Source of the DNA: Pseudomonas vlassakiae
GTDB lineage: Bacteria; Pseudomonadota; Gammaproteobacteria; Pseudomonadales; Pseudomonadaceae
Direction: 5' to 3'
DNA: 51,510 nucleotides
Assembly (NCBI RefSeq): GCF_014269035.2
Contig: NZ_JABWRP020000028.1
Span: 1 to 51,510 of the forward strand
A program made the translations under genes and the position numbers. The notes below the pieces were generated by a model. That model was not told the DNA's origin, did no database searches, and saw nothing but the letters and a program-made list of their open reading frames with translations. Of the stretch, positions 32,487 through 39,667 are shown piece by piece. Numbering within the stretch: position 1 is the stretch's first letter; each line of letters starts with the position of its first letter.

Positions 32487-34169
32487 CTAGGATCGTCCGA
32501 TACTAGGGAGGCCATACTTGAAGGGGTCAGCGCCACGGTTCTGCTGATTCTTCGCCTTGCGGGCCTCATCAGGCGGGCTGATCATCTGCACGGTAAGGCT
32601 GCCGTCGCTGCCGGCGTACACCACGGCACTGGCACCACCGTCGAGGTAGCTGGCGATGGTGGCCAGGTTGATTTCAACCAGTGCGCCGCTGACGCCGGTA
32701 TTGCCCAGCCGGCGACCGATGTCATAGCCCTCTTCGACATTGCCCACGTCCAGGCCTTGGCCATCGGTATTGAGGCTGTGCAGGGCGTTGGTCAGGGCGA
32801 TTTCCGCTTCAGCGTTGTCAGTGGTGTCGTAGAACACGCGGACCGGTTTTTGCCCGGCGGGCAGGGTATCGAGGGCCTTGAGCCAACCCGCCTGCAAGGC
32901 CTTCGCCTGCAACGCGGGTTTGAGGCGCTTGCCGTGTTCGTCCTGCATCGGGACCTTGATCGGACGGTGCAGGTAACCCAGTACTGGCGCTGCGTCGAAC
33001 TCCTTCAGTTGGTGTTCAGCCCAACGCACAGGCAGCCAGGGGGATGGTTCGAAGTGGCCAGGGCCGCGATTACTGATGGTTTTCCACAAGGTGGGTAGTT
33101 GCGATTGCCAGTAAGTGGTGGACATGGTGCTGGGGTCTATCGAGACTTCAGCGCCTTTGGCGTGCTCGGCGGCCTCATACCAGTCAGTAAATGCCCGGTC
33201 CCGCTCCCAGTAAAATGCCCACAATTTCCCAAAATCAGTTTTTTTGTCCTGATTGTCCTCAGCGTCACGAGTGACGAAGGGGCGAATATAGCGGTCCACT
33301 CGGTCCGAGCGCGTGACCAGCAGGCCAGTCGCGTTTTCGTAGATCGTTGGAACCACGTGGCCATTTTTCAGTCCCGGTGTGCCCGGTTTGCGATAAGGGT
33401 CACGCGCCACGTCACCGTCCTGACTCGCGATCAAGGCCTGTGGCACCTTGGGGTTATCGTCAAAAAACTTGAACAGTCGCTCGACCATGCCTTGAGCATG
33501 GGTAGTGTTTTCATCGTCTTGCCATAGAAACTGAGTAACGCCCAAGGTCGCAGCATTACGGCCTTCATTGATCAGGCCTTCTGCTCTGTACCCTTTAGCG
33601 TAGGGATCGGGTGGGCCTAGCGCAAACACCGGGATTGGCCAGTATGCCACTGCTTCGCCTGCCGAGTTTTTGAATGCGATACGGGCTTTGATGTTTGCGG
33701 AGTTTCTCCTCGAAGTTAATGACGGGTTATAGTCTTTAGCGTCCTGCGGGTAGATCGACGCGAAGTTGTCGTTTTTCTTTTTGATGAGCTGCCAGATTGT
33801 GGACTGACCATCCGTGTAAATGCCAAGTCCCACCCCCCGAATTTCCAAGGCGTAGGTGCGGACTTGGGTGGCCTTTTGTTCGGCGTTTCTGAGCTCCATC
33901 TGGCTTCGATAATTGGCAAGTTCTGCCTTCTCACTCGCCAGGGCATTGCCCCACCAGTGAATGCCGAAGATCATCAGTAGCGGGCCGACAATAGCGGCAA
34001 TGCCCCAGGCCATGACGGGTTTCATGTCGCGAAGTACCATGCCGGTCTCCTGTGCTTTGAGTTGGGCAATCCAGATGAAGCTAAGCCAGAGCAAAATGAG
34101 CACCCCGGCGATCAGCTGATAAGGTTTCAAGTTGGGCCGTGAACTAGGGGAGGGGGATAAGTTCTTCAT
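32487..34169 (-). CDS. Tla3-type (DUF2875) type VI lipase adaptor, first copy
   Basis: A 560-residue protein with two N-terminal hydrophobic segments (GVLILLWLSFIWIAQLKA and WGIAAIVGPLLMIFGIHWWG), then a large soluble part (RTYALEIRGVGLGIYTDGQ, LGVTQFLWQDDENTTHAQGMVERLF, PTIYENATGLLVTRSDRVDRYIRPF). In P. aeruginosa the DUF2875 protein Tla3 helps deliver the lipase Tle3 and is encoded after it, as here. The family call is from memory of that locus and the neighbour. The membrane segments would also suit a protein that guards against the effector (inference). It has an exceptionally strong ribosome site and begins right after the lipase stop. Confidence 0.75.
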   Translation of the reverse strand: MKNLSPSPSSRPNLKPYQLIAGVLILLWLSFIWIAQLKAQETGMVLRDMKPVMAWGIAAIVGPLLMIFGIHWWGNALASEKAELANYRSQMELRNAEQKATQVRTYALEIRGVGLGIYTDGQSTIWQLIKKKNDNFASIYPQDAKDYNPSLTSRRNSANIKARIAFKNSAGEAVAYWPIPVFALGPPDPYAKGYRAEGLINEGRNAATLGVTQFLWQDDENTTHAQGMVERLFKFFDDNPKVPQALIASQDGDVARDPYRKPGTPGLKNGHVVPTIYENATGLLVTRSDRVDRYIRPFVTRDAEDNQDKKTDFGKLWAFYWERDRAFTDWYEAAEHAKGAEVSIDPSTMSTTYWQSQLPTLWKTISNRGPGHFEPSPWLPVRWAEHQLKEFDAAPVLGYLHRPIKVPMQDEHGKRLKPALQAKALQAGWLKALDTLPAGQKPVRVFYDTTDNAEAEIALTNALHSLNTDGQGLDVGNVEEGYDIGRRLGNTGVSGALVEINLATIASYLDGGASAVVYAGSDGSLTVQMISPPDEARKAKNQQNRGADPFKYGLPSIGRS

Positions 34170-34170
34170 C

Positions 34171-34183
34171 GATCACCTCCTTA
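34171..34183 (-). promoter_or_regulatory. Maximal-length Shine-Dalgarno of the first adaptor gene
   Basis: TAAGGAGGTGATC is an unbroken 13-base complement of the 16S rRNA 3' end, placed one base before ATG, with six bases between AGGAGG and ATG. Its TAA is the stop codon of the lipase gene. It should give very high translation of the adaptor relative to the lipase. Confidence 0.85.
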
Positions 34184-36181
34184 TACAGGTGCATTGGCTA
34201 ACAAGGAGGGTGGCGTTAGCGAGACCAGCTCAGAAGACGGGAACACGCCCCGTTGATAATACTTACTACTGGCAGTCACCAATGCTTGAGCTTCCCTACT
34301 CAGTCGCGGCCAAGCCGGTAATTCTTTGATTATTTCAAAGTAATTTTTATCCATCTTCCAATCCGCAATCGCAACCAACAGCTCCCGCATATCCGGGTCA
34401 TCAAGGCTGTGCGCCTGGCCAATAGCAATATCCATCGCCGTCACCCAACGTTGATTCTCCGGGCTACGCAGAACAGCCGAGTGGTAGCTGTTAGGCTCCC
34501 TTTCTTTCGGATCTATGCGCATCCGCTCCTGGATTTCATTAGGCGTTTCTTCACGATAAATGACGTACTCCTTCACCTCAGAGCCTCGATGCACGGCAGC
34601 TTGGCTTATGCCTGAAGTTTGATCGCCGGGCTCTTTGCCAGCGTTCAACCGGGCAAGTTCTTCATCCGAGTTCACGCGATAAGGGCTGGTACGGACCTTG
34701 AACCATTTGAAGCGGGCACTCGGATTGCCCAGCGCGGAGCGGATACTCACGTCATCGGGGCTGTCCTTGCCTGCCTGGGTGGGTGTGCCCGGTTCTGCCT
34801 CGCCGCCAAACAGATCTGGCGCATAGGGTGGGCATAAAGGTTCGGCATTGATCAGCACTTCCTCCCCTTTTGCTACTGGCGCTTGCGAGGCCACGGCGCC
34901 GGCAGACCAACCGCCAGGGTAGCGGGGTTCCCCTTTGGCACGCAGCACCGTTTGTTGTATGGCGTCGCCGACCAGTACCGGCTTACCGTCGCGATGACGC
35001 TTGGTCCACAGGCGCTGGTAAAACCGCACGGACTGCAACGCCGACATCGCCGGTTTGCCGTCCGGCAAGGTATTGGGCACCCCATAGGTACCGATGCCAT
35101 GCACGTCGTCCAGGGCGACCGTGGTGTCGTCCGGGCAGAAGTACAGGTAAACCTTGCCGCGATTGTCACGCTCGGGAAAAACGGTGAAGTTGCCGACCTT
35201 GTCCCTGCGTGTACCCTGTATGGGTGACCACCTGGGGCCCGTGCGGCCGCCGTAGGTCTTGCTGTCCCTGAGTGCGGACAACGGCGGCTGGGCGTGGGGC
35301 GCCTGGGTGACGGCGGTGACGATGTTGATCAAGGTCGCGAGTGTGTCATGGCCTTTGGGGGTGGCCTTGGGCAGCACACTGTAAGGCGTGTCCACCATGA
35401 TGACGGTGTCGGCACAGCGGTGGCCCTTGTCGATCAACAGGGCTTGCGCAAGCAGGGTAATCAAGGTGCCTTGACTGTGGCCCATGATGGTGACGGTTTC
35501 ATCAGGCGATACACGGCGGATCTCGCTGACCAACATGGCCAATCGCGTTGCTGCGAGCACAAAGTAACGCCGGTGTGGCCCTTTACCCATGTACTGGGTG
35601 TTGGAGAGCATGGGTTGTGCGAGATGCCGGATAAACTTGGCAAAGCCGGGGCTGTACATCTCCAGCAGGTTGTTGGTGGCATTGGCGAAGAACCCGCCGC
35701 CTTTGGCGAAGTGCCGGTCCAGACGGTTATCGAATATGTCCTGGTATTGGCCGCGCAGTTTGGTCGGGTCGTCGTTTTTATCGCGCTTGATCTCGCCAGG
35801 CTCAGCGCGATAGCCCCAGTAAAACGGGATCATCAGGCTACGGGTTTTAGGGTCGTCCGCGTCTCGCTGATAAAGGTACGTGTCTGGATCGTCGAGTGTG
35901 GCTTTGTGATCCTCACCAAGTTCTTCAGTCGGGATTTTTCTTGCAGCACTGTAGTCAGCCCCGTACCGCCCCGCCTTCAGATCAGGCCGGTCCAAACGCT
36001 CGTTCACGCCCTGGCACAACCCCGTCTCCACCGACTCGTAGGAAGCCCCCGGGTCATTCACGCCGTGCAGGAAGATCACCACACCCGGCAGGTCGGCGGG
36101 CACTTCCATTTTGCGTTCGGTGCTGAAGTTGGGTACCAGCCGTGTGACGCTTTCAGCCACGGTGATTTGATCGCCACTCAT
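34181..36181 (-). CDS. tle3: Type VI secretion lipase effector, Tle3-like (alpha/beta hydrolase)
   Basis: A 666-residue effector. The hydrolase core shows the oxyanion strand GVVIFLHGVNDPGASYES (about 33-50) and the nucleophile elbow IMGHSQGTL with Ser236; the late part carries DUF3274-like sequence (RTSPYRVNSDEELARLN, PNSYHSAVLRSPENQRWVTAMDIAIGQAHSLDD). Tle-family enzymes attack membrane phospholipids of rival cells. It has no signal peptide, as expected for a needle-delivered cargo. The ATG overlaps the vgrG stop (ATGA), so spike and cargo are made together. In P. aeruginosa the immunity gene tli3 sits between vgrG and tle3; here nothing does. Confidence 0.85.
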   Translation of the reverse strand: MSGDQITVAESVTRLVPNFSTERKMEVPADLPGVVIFLHGVNDPGASYESVETGLCQGVNERLDRPDLKAGRYGADYSAARKIPTEELGEDHKATLDDPDTYLYQRDADDPKTRSLMIPFYWGYRAEPGEIKRDKNDDPTKLRGQYQDIFDNRLDRHFAKGGGFFANATNNLLEMYSPGFAKFIRHLAQPMLSNTQYMGKGPHRRYFVLAATRLAMLVSEIRRVSPDETVTIMGHSQGTLITLLAQALLIDKGHRCADTVIMVDTPYSVLPKATPKGHDTLATLINIVTAVTQAPHAQPPLSALRDSKTYGGRTGPRWSPIQGTRRDKVGNFTVFPERDNRGKVYLYFCPDDTTVALDDVHGIGTYGVPNTLPDGKPAMSALQSVRFYQRLWTKRHRDGKPVLVGDAIQQTVLRAKGEPRYPGGWSAGAVASQAPVAKGEEVLINAEPLCPPYAPDLFGGEAEPGTPTQAGKDSPDDVSIRSALGNPSARFKWFKVRTSPYRVNSDEELARLNAGKEPGDQTSGISQAAVHRGSEVKEYVIYREETPNEIQERMRIDPKEREPNSYHSAVLRSPENQRWVTAMDIAIGQAHSLDDPDMRELLVAIADWKMDKNYFEIIKELPAWPRLSREAQALVTASSKYYQRGVFPSSELVSLTPPSLLANAPV

Positions 36182-38742
36182 TGGCTGCCTCCTTTGCTGC
36201 TGGTGCTGCGCAGGGCAGCCACTTGTGCCCGGTGCATCGCTTCGCGCTCGACGCGTTCGGTAAGCCCGCTGGCATCGGTCAGGCCCTGTACGGTACTGCC
36301 GTCTTCAAGCGTGATCTGATAGGCGTGGTCTACGGCCATGCGCACGCTGTCGTCGGCGTGCCCCGGATAGTGGAAGGCCAGGCGTTGTGCCGCCGGGTCG
36401 CGGTTGAATGCTGGCACCTGGGCGCTGTCGGTCTTGGGGCCGACCCAGTCATGCTCGCTGGCATGGACGATCACCTTGCCCTGGCTGCCGATTTCGACAC
36501 CGCCACCGATCTTGATGTAACTGCCATCGTCGGCCACCAAACGAATGGTGGGTGCGGTGACGACTACCTCGCCTTCAGCGGCCGACAAGTGCAGGTTCTT
36601 TTGGGCATTGACGGTGATGTCGTCTTCCTGGGCCTGGACCAGTACTTTGCCGCGGTTGGCGATAGCACTGATGCCCTCATCCTGTGCGAACGCGCTGATG
36701 CCTTTGCCGGCTTGCAGGCGCATGGCGGCTCCGCTGGTCAACTGCAGATGGTCCTGGGCGGTGGTGTCGTGGTTCGCGCCGGCATAGTGCAGTTGCGAGC
36801 GTGGTGTGGCACTGGCAATACCCGCTTCTGCCGCAACGGCCATGACGGGTTCGCCAGCGCTGTCGCTGTCGGGTGCTGGCCACTGTTTCAGCGCCTGGCT
36901 CAAGGTGTCGATGCCCTCGCTGTCCACCGCTGCGCCGCCTCGTGCGGCGGCCGTTTGCCCAAGGCTTTTGAACAACTCGCCACAGTCGGCCAGCAGCGTG
37001 AGCAGCTCTTCGCGGTCCAGCTGCGAACCGGTCGCGTCCTGGCGGGCATAGGTGGTCAGCAACAGGCCTTGGGCGGCGCGCAGGGCAATCGCGGCGTCGG
37101 TGCGCAATTCGGCACCATGGCCACGGGCCTTGGCCTGGCCGTCGATACGTGGCTCGGTGAGCTTGCCCAGGTTGAGTGCCGTGGCGTGGTGCGTGGTACC
37201 GACACGGGCACGCAAGGCGCCCGGTGTGTCATCGAACAACAGCTCGTTGAAACCCCGGCCTTTGTGTTCCTGGGTCTGAATGCCGGAGAGCGCCCGGTTG
37301 CCTGGCAGGCCCGAGGCTTTGCTGAAACGCGGCGGTGTGTGGTCGGCGTTGTACAGCACCGAGGTGACCACGGGGCGGTCGATATCGCCAGCCAGGAAGG
37401 TCACCAGCACCTCCTGGCCGATACGTGGCAAGAACTGATGGCCGAAGCCACTGCCCGCGCTGGGCATCGCTACCCGCACCCAGGTGGTGCCCTGCGGCAG
37501 GCTGTCGCCGCGCTGCCAGTGGAACCTGACCTGGATCCGCGCCAGCTCGTCGGTAAAGACTTCATCGCCCTCCGGCCCGACCACGATCGCAGTGAGCGGC
37601 CCGTTGATGGTGGGGCGTGGCACGGTGATCGGGTGACGGTAAGGGATGCTTTGGCGAATGCAGACAAACTGGTTGTCGTAACCGGCGGGCTCATCGGAAA
37701 AGTAGTTGTTGCGCCCCTGGTGCGCGACCGACACCAGCAGGAACTGGCGGGCGTCTGCCGGGCCGTGTTCATGGTCGAAGTGCTGGGTGAGTTCGAAGCT
37801 GTAGCCTGGCCGCATGGCCCGGCAATTGCTGTTGCCGGTGAAGGTCTTGGCCTGGGCCTCGATGATCTCCAGGTGGCGACGCACCAGCGCCTCGCCCTCG
37901 TCGCGCAGGCCATGGCTGTAGGCGCCGAGAAAATCGTAGACCTCGTAGGGCGGGGCGTCGCCTTGCTCGTTGACGCTGTCCATGTCGATGGACAGCGAAT
38001 GCCTTGGCTGCTTGTAGTCGAATGTCTGGATGGCCATCTTGCCCGGTTGCAAGGTCCGGTGGCTGCGCCACTGGGTGATCGAATCACTGGTCTCGGTGAC
38101 AAAGGCGCTGTGGTAGCGGATGCGCGGTTGTTCGGGTAGCGCTTCCAGCCCCTCGGAGCGATCGGTGATGATCAGGCTGTGCCCATCCTGGCGGTGGTCG
38201 AAGTAGAAGAACAGGCCGTCCTGCTCCAGTAGACGCAGCACGAAATTCAGGTCGGTTTCGCGGTACTGGGTGATGTAGCTGTGGGACTTGAGCGGCCTGA
38301 GCAGGCGAAACTCGAATTGGCGCAACCCGCCGTAATGCTCGAACACCGTGCGAATGACCGTTTCAATGGTCTGCTCTTGGAAAATCCGCGAATCGACCCG
38401 TCGTGTCAGCATCCACAGCCAGGGGCTGAGTGTCGCGCTGTAACGCGCCAGGCCGCCGTCGCTGCCCAGCAAGTTGAAGCGGGTGATGTGGCCATGGATG
38501 GGGCGCACACTGCCGTCGGCCAGTTCGATCTGCAGCAGGGCAGGCTGGCCCATCAACGACTTGAGTTCGAGCCGGGCATCCTGGCTGATCAGCGCCAGCT
38601 CGAAGCTGAACAGTGTGGACAACCCTTCGTTGCCGCTGAAGTGCTCCAGCAACAGCGCCTGATCGCCCTGGATCGGGCTGGTGAACGTGATCAAACGGCG
38701 GTGCTGGGGTGTAAAAATGCTCGTCAATTCCATCGACGTCAT
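36178..38742 (-). CDS. vgrG: VgrG spike protein with C-terminal cargo-binding extension
   Basis: An 854-residue T6SS spike. The N-terminal gp27-like part runs to ~370 (EHFSGNEGLSTLFSFELALIS, YITQYRETDLNFVLRLLEQDGLFFYF). It is followed by the OB/gp5 region (RIQVRFHWQRGD, GTTWVRVAMPSAGSGFGHQFLPRIGQEVLVTF) and a DUF2345 beta-stalk. After the stalk a ~75-residue end (DHAYQITLEDGSTVQGLTDASG) looks like a transthyretin-like domain of the sort used by VgrG to hold Tle lipases. The first ATG lies only two bases from AAGGA, so the in-frame ATG at 38733 (MELTSIF) may be the true start. Confidence 0.93.
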   Translation of the reverse strand: MTSMELTSIFTPQHRRLITFTSPIQGDQALLLEHFSGNEGLSTLFSFELALISQDARLELKSLMGQPALLQIELADGSVRPIHGHITRFNLLGSDGGLARYSATLSPWLWMLTRRVDSRIFQEQTIETVIRTVFEHYGGLRQFEFRLLRPLKSHSYITQYRETDLNFVLRLLEQDGLFFYFDHRQDGHSLIITDRSEGLEALPEQPRIRYHSAFVTETSDSITQWRSHRTLQPGKMAIQTFDYKQPRHSLSIDMDSVNEQGDAPPYEVYDFLGAYSHGLRDEGEALVRRHLEIIEAQAKTFTGNSNCRAMRPGYSFELTQHFDHEHGPADARQFLLVSVAHQGRNNYFSDEPAGYDNQFVCIRQSIPYRHPITVPRPTINGPLTAIVVGPEGDEVFTDELARIQVRFHWQRGDSLPQGTTWVRVAMPSAGSGFGHQFLPRIGQEVLVTFLAGDIDRPVVTSVLYNADHTPPRFSKASGLPGNRALSGIQTQEHKGRGFNELLFDDTPGALRARVGTTHHATALNLGKLTEPRIDGQAKARGHGAELRTDAAIALRAAQGLLLTTYARQDATGSQLDREELLTLLADCGELFKSLGQTAAARGGAAVDSEGIDTLSQALKQWPAPDSDSAGEPVMAVAAEAGIASATPRSQLHYAGANHDTTAQDHLQLTSGAAMRLQAGKGISAFAQDEGISAIANRGKVLVQAQEDDITVNAQKNLHLSAAEGEVVVTAPTIRLVADDGSYIKIGGGVEIGSQGKVIVHASEHDWVGPKTDSAQVPAFNRDPAAQRLAFHYPGHADDSVRMAVDHAYQITLEDGSTVQGLTDASGLTERVEREAMHRAQVAALRSTSSKGGSQ

Positions 38743-38899
38743 ATTCCTTGGCGAAACAAGCCGCGCAAGGTATCACAGTTTTTGGCATAACCGGCCCGCA
38801 CAGGGCGGGCCAAAACTTGTCAAGACGTGACGGTCATTCCATTGTCAGGTTATGTCACCTATTGTCGGGCCTTCGTCCCTTATCGATCCGTCAACCGCC

Positions 38900-39646
38900 A
38901 TGCACAACGTCATCGTCATCACCGGTGCCAGCCGTGGCATCGGTGCCGCCACCGCCCTGCAGGCCGCCCGTGAGGGCTATCGCATCTGCATCAACTACCA
39001 CGCCGACGACCAGGCTGCCGAAAGCATCCTCGCTCAGGTCCGCGCCCTCGGCGCCGAAGCCATCACCGTGCGCGCCGACGCCAGCGTCGAGGACGAGGTG
39101 ATCCAGTTGTTCCACCGCGTCGACCAGGAACTCGGCCCGGTGACTGCCCTGGTCAACAACGCGGGCACCATCGGCCAGCAAAGCCGTGTCGAGGCCATGT
39201 CCGAGTTCCGCCTGCTGAAGGTGATGAAGACCAACGTCGTCGGCCCCATGCTCTGTGCCAAGCACGCCTTGCTGCGCATGGCCCGCCGCCACGGCGGTGC
39301 CGGCGGGGCGATCGTCAATGTGTCCTCGATCGCGGCGCGCCTGGGCTCACCCAACGAGTACGTCGACTACGCCGCCTCCAAAGGCGCGCTGGATACCTTC
39401 ACCATCGGCCTGGCCAAGGAAGTGGCGGGCGAGGGCGTGCGGGTCAACGGTGTACGACCGGGCTACATCCATACCGGTTTCCATGCGCTGTCCGGTGACC
39501 CTGACCGCGTGACCAAGCTCGAACCCGGCCTGCCCATGGGCCGCGGCGGCCGCGCCGAAGAAGTGGCCGAGGCGATCCTCTGGTTGCTGTCGGAAAAGGC
39601 CTCGTATTCCACCGGAAGCTTCATTGACCTCGGCGGCGGGCGCTGA
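38900..39646 (+). CDS. Short-chain dehydrogenase/reductase, YgfF-like
   Basis: A 248-residue classical SDR. It has the cofactor motif TGASRGIG (residues 8-15), NNAG, the catalytic Ser in VNVSSIAARLG, and YxxxK as YAASK. The end ASYSTGSFIDLGGGR is standard. I chose the ATG at 38900 because it opens directly into the first beta strand. The 157-base gap before it contains the hairpin GGCCCGC-ACAGG-GCGGGCC (38793-38811). The substrate is unknown, and no partner gene is adjacent. Confidence 0.88.
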   Translation: MHNVIVITGASRGIGAATALQAAREGYRICINYHADDQAAESILAQVRALGAEAITVRADASVEDEVIQLFHRVDQELGPVTALVNNAGTIGQQSRVEAMSEFRLLKVMKTNVVGPMLCAKHALLRMARRHGGAGGAIVNVSSIAARLGSPNEYVDYAASKGALDTFTIGLAKEVAGEGVRVNGVRPGYIHTGFHALSGDPDRVTKLEPGLPMGRGGRAEEVAEAILWLLSEKASYSTGSFIDLGGGR

Positions 39647-39648
39647 AC

Positions 39649-39667
39649 GCTGCCCCGTCAGGGCAGC
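39649..39667. terminator. Short hairpin between convergent stops
   Basis: GCTGCCC-CGTCA-GGGCAGC forms a perfect 7-base stem over the stop of the hybrid kinase and just after the SDR stop. It lacks a T-run, so termination is likely but weak evidence. Confidence 0.4.

Larger units (their letters stand above)
30276..34150. repeat. ~1.94 kb tandem duplication of adaptor plus PAAR genes
   Basis: Unit one spans 32215 to about 34150 and unit two 30276 to about 32214; each holds a Tla3-type adaptor gene and a PAAR gene, offset by 1939 bases. The 3' portion (PAAR and last ~190 adaptor codons) is nearly identical between units, while the first ~370 adaptor codons have about forty amino-acid differences. 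The junction lies just after the first PAAR gene stop, where the first ~13 codons and ribosome site of the second adaptor are missing. Confidence 0.9.

Noticed and set aside
36181..38139. A 652-codon open frame on the plus strand
   Set aside because: Antisense to vgrG, which is complete and well supported.
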